Assembly: GCA_016218915.1 (NCBI GenBank)
Contig: JACRCQ010000042.1
Coordinates: 1-64,000, forward strand
Direction of reading: 5' to 3'
From: Deltaproteobacteria bacterium
GTDB taxonomy: Bacteria > Myxococcota_A > Polyangia > Polyangiales > Polyangiaceae
DNA length: 64,000 bases
Shown here piece by piece: positions 1-7,229 of the stretch (position 1 is its first letter; every line of letters starts with the position of its first letter). A program made the position numbers and the translations under genes. The notes beneath the pieces were generated by a model. The model was not told the DNA's origin. It saw only the letters and a program-made list of their open reading frames with translations, and made no database searches.

Positions 1-132
1 ATCCGCACCGACATCCGCACCGACATCCGCACCGACATCCGCACCGACATCCGCACCGACATCCGCACCGACATCCGCACCGACATCCGCACCGACATCC
101 GCACCGACATCCGCACCGACATCCGCACCGAC
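1..132. repeat. 12-bp tandem repeat array (at least 11 copies)
   Basis: Eleven consecutive perfect copies of ATCCGCACCGAC run from the window edge; a degenerate twelfth copy follows at 133-144. The array certainly extends to the left of the window. Read in frame it would encode a four-residue repeat on either strand, so it could be the tail of a low-complexity coding repeat or an intergenic minisatellite; the window does not show which. Confidence 0.95.
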
Positions 133-264
133 ATCCTCACCGGCCTCACCACTCGTTGCAGGTTGACCCCGGACAAGCCCCGAATGGGGCTTGGCTAACC
201 GGCAACGGACTTGCATCAGCCGCCGGCCCTTCAGCCGGCGGATCCATAGATGGGTTGCCCCCGG

Positions 265-481
265 CGATCGCATTCGTCGCCATGGACCGCGCCATCGGTT
301 CCCCGGGCGATCGCATTCGTCGCCATGGACCGCGCCATCGGTTCCCCGGGCGATCGCATTCGTCGCCATGGATCGCGCCATCGATTCCCCCAGGCGATCG
401 CATTCGTCGCCATGGACCGCGCCATCGATCCCACCGGGCGGTCGCATTCGTCGCCATGGATCGCGCCATCGATCCCCCCTC
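265..481. repeat. Five tandem 43/44-bp repeats carrying GCGATCGC and CCATGG palindromes
   Basis: Units begin at 265, 308, 351, 395 and 439, each with the core CGATCGCATTCGTCGCCATG followed by a GA(C/T)CGCGCCATCG segment and a more variable C-rich tail. Four copies start with a perfect GATCGC core and the fifth has one change. Because the unit is 43 or 44 bp, no reading frame stays in register across it, which argues that it is non-coding. It sits in the gap upstream of the gene starting at 686. Confidence 0.93.
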
Positions 482-532
482 ACCCATGGACGCTACGCGC
501 GGCCTGGAACGCAAACGAAAGAGGGAATCACC

Positions 533-595
533 GTGCGATCGATCACCGTGATGCTGGAGAACGGGCTCGAGCCGCAGGAGTACCAGGTGGACTGA
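533..595 (+). CDS. Possible 20-aa peptide ORF (weak)
   Basis: A GTG codon follows an AGAGGGA ribosome-binding-like sequence (spacing about 6) and opens a 20-codon frame ending in ...PQEYQVD. The short product looks like the beginning of a normal protein sequence rather than shadow translation, so it may be a leader peptide or the remnant of a truncated gene. I do not recognise it. Nothing else supports expression. Confidence 0.25.
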   Translation: MRSITVMLENGLEPQEYQVD

Positions 596-685
596 GCCAC
601 GGTGGGCAGCGGCGAGCTGAGGGAAGCTGGGCCGCGCCTCTTGCAACGCCGTGCGCCTGCCTCCACAATCTGTGGGAGGCCTCGG

Positions 686-1327
686 ATGAACCCCTTGCTT
701 CCACGGCGCGCGATGCTGCTGGGTTCGTTCGCCGCAGCGCAGGCTGTCGGCCTCTCGGATGCCTGTGCGCAGCCCCGTCCCACGTCTGCTGCGTCGGCCG
801 AGCAGTGGCTCAACGCGCAGGCTGCGGCTGCCTGGTCAGGCGCGCGAGATCGACGCCGTCGCGCACCCGCCCCACCCGTGGCAACCCCGGCGCCCCAGGT
901 CGCCAAGACCGCTCCCGCAGCCGATCAGGGGCAACCTCGACAAGGAGAGCGTGAAGGCGCCGACGCGGCCCTGTCGGAGGCCACGCGGGCCGAAGCCGAC
1001 GCTCGCCGGCAGAAGGCGAATGCTGAACGTGCTCGGGCTCTTGAAGATGCGAAGAATCGCGCTGAGCAAGCAGAACGCAGGGAGGCGATCCTGCGTCGCA
1101 TCGCTGCGATCTGGGGTGCTGGCCCTGGCTTCACGGGCGTGGGCGCAGGCGCCTGGACCTTCACGGGCATCGGAGCCGGCACCTGGACCTATACCGGCGT
1201 GGGTGCGGGGAGCGGTTTCACCGGCATCACAGCGAGCCTTGCTTCGGCTATCAACTCGACCGCGCCTTCTGTGCGGATCGCGTTCGTTCCCGTCTATCCC
1301 TGGGTGTGGACAGTCGTGATCTACTGA
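686..1327 (+). CDS. Exported protein with coiled coil and aromatic TG repeats, function unknown
   Basis: A 213-aa product. The ATG at 686 is chosen because GGGAGG lies 6 bases upstream and the next residues (LPRRAMLLGSFAAAQAVG) form a signal peptide of Tat-like appearance (twin Arg at 7-8) with a likely AQ cleavage near residue 29. Residues 30-85 are Ala/Pro rich, 88-137 are highly charged with an Ala/Glu/Arg heptad look typical of a coiled coil, and 147-180 contain four near-repeats of the form F/W-T-G-(V/I)-G-A-G-x-W. The C-terminus is Trp/Tyr/Val rich. No enzymatic motif is visible. It is followed convergently by the C39-like gene only 10 bp away. Confidence 0.75.
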   Translation: MNPLLPRRAMLLGSFAAAQAVGLSDACAQPRPTSAASAEQWLNAQAAAAWSGARDRRRRAPAPPVATPAPQVAKTAPAADQGQPRQGEREGADAALSEATRAEADARRQKANAERARALEDAKNRAEQAERREAILRRIAAIWGAGPGFTGVGAGAWTFTGIGAGTWTYTGVGAGSGFTGITASLASAINSTAPSVRIAFVPVYPWVWTVVIY

Positions 1328-1337
1328 TGTGAAGGAC

Positions 1338-2282
1338 TCAGCTCGCTCCGCTCACGCACTGAAATCGCGCAGGGCGATCCGCTTCAATCGTAACCTCCAC
1401 CGGGCCTGTACCCTCGCTCGACCAGGAAGGCTCCTTGTCCGAAGGCAGCGAGCGGCGCTCCACGCGGCCACGTGCGCCCGCAGGCATCGAAGGGCATTCC
1501 ACGCGAAGCCTGACGCTGGTCGCTGTCTCTGAGATCACGGTCAATCGCGCTGCGCGTGCGTTCGGCCGCGATCGCACGCCGGTCAGCCGGATGCCGTACG
1601 ACACGTTGCGAAACGACAGCCCCTTGGTGGCAGTGTCAGACACCCACTGTCGATTCCCCCAGGTCGTGTTGACGAGCAGCCCGCTGTCGCCGTGGCCCAC
1701 GGTCAGCACGAAGTGATCGAGGCCCCAGTTCGGGTGCTCGGTCGGAAGGATCTTGACCCCGGAGAGCACAGGGTACCCTGCCTCCAGCGCATGACGCGTC
1801 CACGTCTTGTACGCCTCGAATCCTCCGCCCTTGGGCGCGTAGAAGTCGTAGACCACGCCGAGCTGTTGCAGGGCGACCGGGACTTCGTCGGAGTAGAGAT
1901 CAGGGTGCGAGGATCTTCCCGCTGCGTGGATGAAACGCTGCGGGGCCCAGACCCCGAAGTAAAGAAGCGCCTCCTGGATCACGGTCTCCCCGCACCATCC
2001 GGAGGGCGGGGAATCCGGGTGCTGTCGTCGCGCCGGAATCGGAAGCGCGGATGCTGCGTCCAAGCCAGGAGCGGCATCCGAAGGCGCTGGGGCTCCGACC
2101 ACGGGCGTGGGAGCGGAAGCTGAAGGCGCGTGGTTCGACGTTGCGCCGGTGGCTGCAAGAGCGCTGCTCGAAACCGGCATCTGCGGCCGGACCGGTGTGG
2201 AGCACCGGGACGCCCCGCATGCATAAATCGCCGCGAGAAGCGCGATCAACACGTGGATCGGGGCTCGGGGTCGCTGGGTCAC
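1338..2282 (-). CDS. C39-like cysteine peptidase, probable lipoprotein or secreted protein
   Basis: About 314 aa from a GTG start. Residues 2-25 form a hydrophobic leader ending IYACG (loose lipobox), followed by 60 residues of Ala/Ser/Pro linker. The catalytic core shows SGWCGETVIQEAL (Cys97 in the N-cap of a helix), GLDHFVLTVG (His190) and NTTWG (Asn205): the Cys-His-Asn arrangement of the peptidase_C39_2 family, which in bacteria are papain-like extracytoplasmic proteases. The C-terminal 80 residues look like a beta-sandwich. The start is uncertain: another GTG lies 21 bases upstream and neither has a strong Shine-Dalgarno. Activity is inferred from motif only. Confidence 0.75.
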   Translation of the reverse strand: MTQRPRAPIHVLIALLAAIYACGASRCSTPVRPQMPVSSSALAATGATSNHAPSASAPTPVVGAPAPSDAAPGLDAASALPIPARRQHPDSPPSGWCGETVIQEALLYFGVWAPQRFIHAAGRSSHPDLYSDEVPVALQQLGVVYDFYAPKGGGFEAYKTWTRHALEAGYPVLSGVKILPTEHPNWGLDHFVLTVGHGDSGLLVNTTWGNRQWVSDTATKGLSFRNVSYGIRLTGVRSRPNARAARLTVISETATSVRLRVECPSMPAGARGRVERRSLPSDKEPSWSSEGTGPVEVTIEADRPARFQCVSGAS

Positions 2283-2422
2283 TGCGGGTTCGTCGTCCGG
2301 CACCCTCCGAGTGTGACACGCAATGTGGCCCGGCGCGCGGACTTGCCCCTGCTGGCCTCTGCGTGTGTTGACTCTTGCAGGCTTCCGAAGCTCGGGTTTG
2401 GGGCAGGACTGCTGGAGCCTCG

Positions 2423-2935
2423 CTACCGCGCGACGATGCTGAGCAGCACCATGGCGCGCCCCTGCCCTGCATCCCGGACGCGCCAGAGCGCGAAGCCGTC
2501 TTGCAGACAACGCTTCGCTTCATCGTTCACAGGGCTCTCGAGCGCAACCCGCACGCTTCCGGTGCTGTCCACGTCTACCCGAAGATTGAGCGAGCCGACT
2601 ACGGCGTCGGTCCTTCGGATCAGTGCTGCGCACGAAGCAACAGAGCCAACCTGCTGGTTGATCGCGGAGACCAGCGCAGGGGCATCGAGCTTGCCTTCCA
2701 TGGGCATGGCGGTCGTGGCGCGAAGCTGCTCGGTTGCACGCGGCTCAGACTGAGGCGAATCCCCGATGCGCGGGACGGGCGCAGGATGAGGCGGAGCTGC
2801 CGATACATCGGTCGGAGACTCTGAGGCCGGGGCCTGGTGTTGCACGATCAGCGGCTGCGGCGCGATCGGGTCCTGCGTACGCGCCGAGCACGCCGCAAGC
2901 GAAAGGGCGCAGAGGATGAGGGGGAAGCGGGGCAT
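2423..2935 (-). CDS. Lipoprotein with AgmX/PglI-like (TonB-C-like) domain
   Basis: 170 aa. The ATG at 2935 gives a lipoprotein signal with lipobox LAAC at Cys16; a longer frame upstream lacks this logic. Residues 20-75 are a Pro/Ser/Ala linker. The C-terminal half has the layout of the AgmX/PglI C-terminal domain seen in myxobacterial gliding and envelope proteins: a Cys in ...VASCAALIRR, then a strand LNLRVDVDSTGSVRV, then a second Cys near KRCLQ, probably disulphide bonded. It is transcribed away from the small gene at 3032, so the two share a divergent promoter region of about 95 bp. Function unknown. Confidence 0.7.
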   Translation of the reverse strand: MPRFPLILCALSLAACSARTQDPIAPQPLIVQHQAPASESPTDVSAAPPHPAPVPRIGDSPQSEPRATEQLRATTAMPMEGKLDAPALVSAINQQVGSVASCAALIRRTDAVVGSLNLRVDVDSTGSVRVALESPVNDEAKRCLQDGFALWRVRDAGQGRAMVLLSIVAR

Positions 2936-3031
2936 TGCGGGGATGGTACCGACGTCGTTCGCTGTTGTCAGCACTCGCGTCAACGGGTAGCGGGTATCGC
3001 TGGCACAAGTCCTGGGTCAGGGACGAACGAG

Positions 3032-3295
3032 ATGAACAAGGTCGCATTGGCTGCTGCGCTGTCCCTTGGGATTGGGGTTGGCTGCGTTACAGCAACGGTC
3101 GCACCCGCGCTTGTGGCCCGGCCGGTCTACGCACAACGGAGTACGACCCAATGGGAGTATGAATGCGTGCGGCTTTCCGAGGATCACACCAACACACTCA
3201 ATCGCTATGGCGTGCAAGGATGGGAGCTGGCGACCGTCGCAGCCCTGTCCACGCGCGAAACCTACACCTACTGCTTCAAGCGTCAGGTGCATTGA
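3032..3295 (+). CDS. Small secreted DUF4177-like protein
   Basis: 87 aa starting MNKVALAAALSLGIG with a cleavable-looking signal peptide ending near VYAQ. The mature part carries the WEYECVRL...LNRYGVQGWELATV pattern; the (W)EY...LN..G..GWEL layout is characteristic of DUF4177, small alpha/beta proteins of unknown role. The start ATG is preceded by a purine-rich GGACGAACGAG stretch. The next gene converges on it from the other strand with 52 bp between stops. Confidence 0.72.
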   Translation: MNKVALAAALSLGIGVGCVTATVAPALVARPVYAQRSTTQWEYECVRLSEDHTNTLNRYGVQGWELATVAALSTRETYTYCFKRQVH

Positions 3296-3347
3296 GTGGA
3301 TTCGCAGCCAGAGTATTGGCGATTTCATACGACGAGCTACGGCCTGC

Positions 3348-4049
3348 TCAAGGCAGCTTGTAAGCCTTGCGCACGGTTACCGGTTTGCCGTCAAACCGAG
3401 GGAACTTCGCCGCCATTACCACATTTGCGATGCATCTGGCTGCGGGTGTGGCGGCATACGGAGGGCCCTCCACCTCGGCAGACGTGACTTTCCCATCTGG
3501 CGCGATGACGACGGCCACTCTCGCAGTGCCGGCGGGAACGGTTTGATTCCAACAAGCCGCAACTCTCCGGGTCACAGCGTTGAGCGCGACGACGGCCCGG
3601 CAGCGATCAAAGGGACGCGGGTCGCCTGAATCCTCCCCTGTCATCAGGCGCGTAGGAACGCAAAATCTTCCGTTCACACATCCAGGGTCACCGTTGCGGC
3701 AAGGACAGCAGTCCGGGCCCTCGTGGCGGCTGGTGCGCCGGGACTGCTCCGGGGCCGGCTCGGTCGGAAGTTCGACCGGAGGCGCGGTCGGTTCCCGTTT
3801 TGCGGAATCAACAGCAAGCTGTGGCTCTGTTGCCGTGGGCGCGGCAGCGTCGGCAGGAGACGATGAAGTACTCGGAACGACGCTCGCTTGATCAGCAGTC
3901 GCGCTCGGAACGACTCTCTTGGGTTCGAGGGCAGGTCGCTCTGGCGACGGCGCGTGACACGAGCAAACGCAGACCGCGAGCAAGTTGAGACTTCCTGCAA
4001 CACTCCAGAGCAAGAAAACCCTTGGGATTGCCTGTTTTGGGACGGTCAT
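3348..4049 (-). CDS. Probable lipoprotein with AgmX/PglI-like C-terminal domain
   Basis: 233 aa. The N-terminus is a hydrophobic segment (about 10-31) containing several Cys (AVCVCSC), consistent with a lipoprotein signal although the exact lipidated Cys is unclear. Residues 35-110 are a Pro/Ser/Thr/Ala linker. A central Cys-rich patch (PDCCPCRNGDPGC) precedes the C-terminal domain, which shows VAACWNQ, then ARVAVVIAPDGKVTSAEV, then ARCIANVVMAAKFPRF: the C...hydrophobic-strand-DGxV...C...FP order typical of AgmX/PglI/TonB-C-like domains. It is a second paralogue of the neighbour ending at 2423. Confidence 0.7.
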   Translation of the reverse strand: MTVPKQAIPRVFLLWSVAGSLNLLAVCVCSCHAPSPERPALEPKRVVPSATADQASVVPSTSSSPADAAAPTATEPQLAVDSAKREPTAPPVELPTEPAPEQSRRTSRHEGPDCCPCRNGDPGCVNGRFCVPTRLMTGEDSGDPRPFDRCRAVVALNAVTRRVAACWNQTVPAGTARVAVVIAPDGKVTSAEVEGPPYAATPAARCIANVVMAAKFPRFDGKPVTVRKAYKLP

Positions 4050-4070
4050 CGCTCGCGTTCGTCCCGCCGC

Positions 4071-4814
4071 TCAGTACGCCCCAGGACAGCAGTTCTTGTA
4101 GCACGTTCCGGCGCACGTACACAGGGTGGTCCCATGGTACTTGCAGGTGCACGTGCTCCCCGAGCACTCGGAGCTCCACTGGTCCTTGGTCTGATCCGTG
4201 CACTCGAACGTGCACTGCTCGTTCGGATTCATCTGCGCCTGACACAGGGAGGTGACGGGAATCGGTATGGACTCGCACCCTGCCGGGGTCGGCTTCATGC
4301 ACTTCTTGTGGGCGATCTGCGCGTCGTAGCACGCTGGCACCAGCAACATGCCGGTGGAGTTGTCGCACGTGATCGCAGCCGAAGCGACGCAGTCGATCAT
4401 CGCGTCGTATTGGGCCGCGCAGCCCGCGGTCGCGGCCTCTGCGCCCTTCTGATTGCACCAGTCGACGCAATCCGGGCCGGTGGTGCAGCCTGCACTCTTC
4501 AAGGCAGCGCACAAGTCCTGGCACGAACCTGGCAGGCCGCCTCCTGAGCCTGCTACGCCAGCACCGGCGGCTCCTGAAGTCGCACCGGCCCCTGAAGATC
4601 CGCCGGCTGCTGCCAATCCCGCTGCACCGGCCGTTCCCCCTGCTGCAGTCGTTCCTCCAGCGGCTGTCGTGCCTCCGGTCCCGGCCATTCCCCCTGCTCC
4701 TGCACTGCCTCCCGCACCTGCGGAACCAGGGCCTTGGACCGACTCCCCTCCGCACGCGGCTGCTGCCGCCCAGACACCAATAGCCAGCCATGCGCCGACT
4801 CGCGACTTGATCAC
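4071..4814 (-). CDS. Cys-rich lipoprotein with Gly/Ala-repeat linker
   Basis: 247 aa. The GTG at 4814 is selected because a near-perfect AAGGAGG lies 5 bases upstream; translation from there gives a leader ending AAAAACGG with Cys21 as lipidation site. Residues 25-100 are repeats of (G/A)GGxxGAGG type, a linker seen in many myxobacterial surface lipoproteins. The mature domain has about 16 Cys, including CKYHGTTLCTCAGTC near the end, suggesting a disulphide-stabilised extracellular domain. It is divergent from the GIY-YIG gene at 4945. No function can be named. Confidence 0.78.
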   Translation of the reverse strand: MIKSRVGAWLAIGVWAAAAACGGESVQGPGSAGAGGSAGAGGMAGTGGTTAAGGTTAAGGTAGAAGLAAAGGSSGAGATSGAAGAGVAGSGGGLPGSCQDLCAALKSAGCTTGPDCVDWCNQKGAEAATAGCAAQYDAMIDCVASAAITCDNSTGMLLVPACYDAQIAHKKCMKPTPAGCESIPIPVTSLCQAQMNPNEQCTFECTDQTKDQWSSECSGSTCTCKYHGTTLCTCAGTCYKNCCPGAY

Positions 4815-4944
4815 GCCTGCCTCCTTGGCTCTCTTCAGGGTCGCATGCGAGCGCAGGATACGCAAGCCAGCTCGATCTACCGGCTGAAGTCGACGGCGAA
4901 TGATAGCACAACGGCGACGGACAACAGGTAGAGTCCCAGTTCCC

Positions 4945-5781
4945 ATGCGACGCTTTGACCTGAAGTTCGGCCCTGACTTCCTGGCCCAGGTCCCGAGCGC
5001 GCCGGGCGTGTATCGATTCCTGGATGCCGACGGCGTGGTGATCTACGTCGGAAAGGCAAAGGACCTCAAGCGCAGGCTGAGCCAGTATCGCAACGCGCCG
5101 CGAGGCCGACGCGGCAAGAAGCCGCGCGCCGTGGTCAAAGGCGCGGTGTCGCTCACCTACGAAGTGCTGCCGACCGACCTCGATGCGAGCCTGGAAGAGG
5201 TTCGTCTGATCCAGACCCTGAGGCCGCGTCACAACGTGGCGAGCGCGTTCGAGTTCCTCTACCCCTTCATCGGAATGCGCGAGATCGGACGGCCAGAGTC
5301 GACGTTGTGCGAGCTGCACCTGGTGCTGACCTCGCGTCCGGAGCTGTACCCGGAGTTCGATCACTTCGGGGTGTTCCGGTCGCGCGAGACCGTGGCGCTC
5401 GCCTTCTTCGGGCTGGTGCGGCTGATGCGCCACATCGCCCACCAGGAGCCGCGCAGCCGAGTTAGGGCAGAGAGCGCCCGCGACAATCACAGCGCAGTGC
5501 TGGCATTGCGCCGGGTTCCGCGCGAGCTGGTGGGTTCGTGTCGCGCGCTGCTACGCGGCGTGAAGCTCGATCTCGCGAGCGAGCTCGCCTTCCGGCTGCT
5601 CGACAAGGCTTCAGCGCGGGCAAAGCCCAAGGAGATCCAAGAGGACCTCGATGCGCTGCGCGTCTTCTTCGAGCAAGAGGCAGCGCCACTCCGACGCGTG
5701 GTCGAGGCGACCGGGTACGGCGAATGGCCTGTGCCGCAGAAAGAGCGCGATGCGCTGTTCTTGCGGGCTCGCGGAATGTAA
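4945..5781 (+). CDS. GIY-YIG endonuclease of UvrC N-domain/Cho type
   Basis: 278 aa. The domain begins almost at the N-terminus: GVYRFLDADGVVIYVGKAKD contains the GVY...IYVGKAKDLKRR signature of UvrC-type GIY-YIG nucleases, with Arg of LKRRLSQY and Glu in LEEVRLIQTLRPRHN matching the conserved Arg and metal-binding Glu positions. UvrC and Cho make the 3' incision in nucleotide excision repair. This protein lacks the UvrB-binding UVR motif, RNase H-like domain and HhH of full UvrC; its C-terminal 150 residues look helical. It is therefore closer in size to Cho, and its true substrate is open. The ATG at 4945 starts just before the conserved region. Confidence 0.82.
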   Translation: MRRFDLKFGPDFLAQVPSAPGVYRFLDADGVVIYVGKAKDLKRRLSQYRNAPRGRRGKKPRAVVKGAVSLTYEVLPTDLDASLEEVRLIQTLRPRHNVASAFEFLYPFIGMREIGRPESTLCELHLVLTSRPELYPEFDHFGVFRSRETVALAFFGLVRLMRHIAHQEPRSRVRAESARDNHSAVLALRRVPRELVGSCRALLRGVKLDLASELAFRLLDKASARAKPKEIQEDLDALRVFFEQEAAPLRRVVEATGYGEWPVPQKERDALFLRARGM

Positions 5782-5789
5782 CCCTCCCC

Positions 5790-7175
5790 CTACGTCGTCT
5801 TCACTCGCCAAAGGAATGCGACCAGGATCGCAGACAGCACAGACGCGCCGACCCAGCACAGCGTCGCAATCGAAAAGTCGTAGTGACGCACCCCGTCTAC
5901 CATCGTGGTGCCCCGTCCGATCAGATAGCCACTCAAGAGCTCCTGCGCGCCGGCGCCCACATAGCTGAACAGACCCACCAGGCCCACTGCAGCTCCCACC
6001 GCCTTCTTCGGTGCGATGTCCACAGCGAACAGCCCACCGATCACGGCGAGCAGCCCGCTCAAGGTAAATCCGTACAGGATCAGCCCCACTGCAAGAACCG
6101 GCGTGTTGCCCTTGGGTCCGTAGAAGATCAGCAGCAGGCTGAGGATCTCCACGATCCCGAAGATCAGCGTGACCGGGGGACGGCGCGCATTGAACAGACG
6201 GTCCGAGATGAAGCCATAGGCCACGCATCCGCCCACGGCAGCCACTGTGCTCAGCCCGATCAGGCTGCCTGCCCGCACAAGCCCGAACCCGTGGACCTCC
6301 TGCAGGTAGAGCACGCCCCAGTTGTTGACCGCGTAGCGCGTGATGAAGATCAGCGCTGCCGACACGCCGAGACACCAGAATGCCGGCCTCTTCAGCAGCA
6401 GAAGCTGGGCGCGTCCGGTGGGCAACTCCTCCTCAGCATCCGGCACGTCTGCCTCGACCGGCGACGACCTCGGACACGCAGGAGGAAGCCCCACAGCTTC
6501 GGGGCGGTCACGCAGGCCCAGGTAGATCGCCGCGCTGGCGAACAAGCAGACGATGCCTGGAAACCAGAACGCGGCTCGCCAGACCGTGGCTGCTGCCACG
6601 GCTGCGACACCGAAGTACGTGAGGCCTTCGCCCAGGGCATGCGCAGTGGACCAGATCCCGTACATGGAGCCGCGTTGCTTCGGGGAGAACCAGCGCGTGA
6701 TCACCACCACCGAAGCTGGGCTTCCCACACCTTGGAGCACAGCGTTGAGAGCCCACAGCCCGATGAACAGCCATAGCCAGGTGGTGCTCCCGAGCACGAG
6801 GTTCAACCCAGCGGACATCGCCAGCGCCAAGGGCATGAGCACGCGCAGGTTCATGTGATCCGCGAGGAACCCGTCCAACACCTTGCCGATGGCGTAGCTG
6901 ACCAGGAAGGTCGCGCCGATCCATCCGAGCTGCTCGGCCGTCAGAATCCCACCGTCGATCAGCGGCTTCTTGACCACGCTCAGGCCGAGACGGCATGGGT
7001 AGTAGAACGCATACCCGAGCGTGGCCGTGAGCATCACCATCGGACGCATCCGTCGATAGACACGATCCACCTCGCGGGGATCTTCGATCTGAGGCTTGTC
7101 AGGGCTGGAAGCCAGGATGCGAAGGAGCTGCCTCAAGGGATCACCGAAGTACGACGGATTCGGACGGATGTCCAA
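5790..7175 (-). CDS. MFS transporter of the organophosphate:phosphate antiporter (GlpT/UhpT) type
   Basis: About 461 aa, 12 predicted membrane segments. The opening YRRMRPMVMLTATLGYAFYY..., and the loop GKVLDGFLADHMNLRVLMP, match the GlpT/UhpT/PgtP family (YRR...GYa.YY.vR; GkflnG..aD..npR). The second half begins after a charged central loop (about residues 220-255). The family exchanges sugar phosphates or glycerol-3-phosphate for inorganic phosphate across the inner membrane; the substrate here is not readable. No ATG lies ahead of the first helix: TTG at 7175 or TTG at 7136 are the candidate starts. Only about 55 bp separate it from the divergent lipoprotein gene at 7230. Confidence 0.8.
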   Translation of the reverse strand: MDIRPNPSYFGDPLRQLLRILASSPDKPQIEDPREVDRVYRRMRPMVMLTATLGYAFYYPCRLGLSVVKKPLIDGGILTAEQLGWIGATFLVSYAIGKVLDGFLADHMNLRVLMPLALAMSAGLNLVLGSTTWLWLFIGLWALNAVLQGVGSPASVVVITRWFSPKQRGSMYGIWSTAHALGEGLTYFGVAAVAAATVWRAAFWFPGIVCLFASAAIYLGLRDRPEAVGLPPACPRSSPVEADVPDAEEELPTGRAQLLLLKRPAFWCLGVSAALIFITRYAVNNWGVLYLQEVHGFGLVRAGSLIGLSTVAAVGGCVAYGFISDRLFNARRPPVTLIFGIVEILSLLLIFYGPKGNTPVLAVGLILYGFTLSGLLAVIGGLFAVDIAPKKAVGAAVGLVGLFSYVGAGAQELLSGYLIGRGTTMVDGVRHYDFSIATLCWVGASVLSAILVAFLWRVKTT

Positions 7176-7229
7176 GCCGTTCCGTGGGCTGCATTGACTG
7201 GAGGTCGATCGTTGTGAGACGAATTTCGG

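Noticed and set aside
265..481. A CRISPR-like array in the 43/44-bp repeats
   Set aside because: The units are contiguous, with no unique spacers between them, and no cas gene is near.
3892..5490. A 530-codon open frame on the minus strand
   Set aside because: It is antisense to the GIY-YIG gene and out of frame with the Cys-rich lipoprotein; composition is Arg-rich and has no domain. It is an artefact of high GC content.
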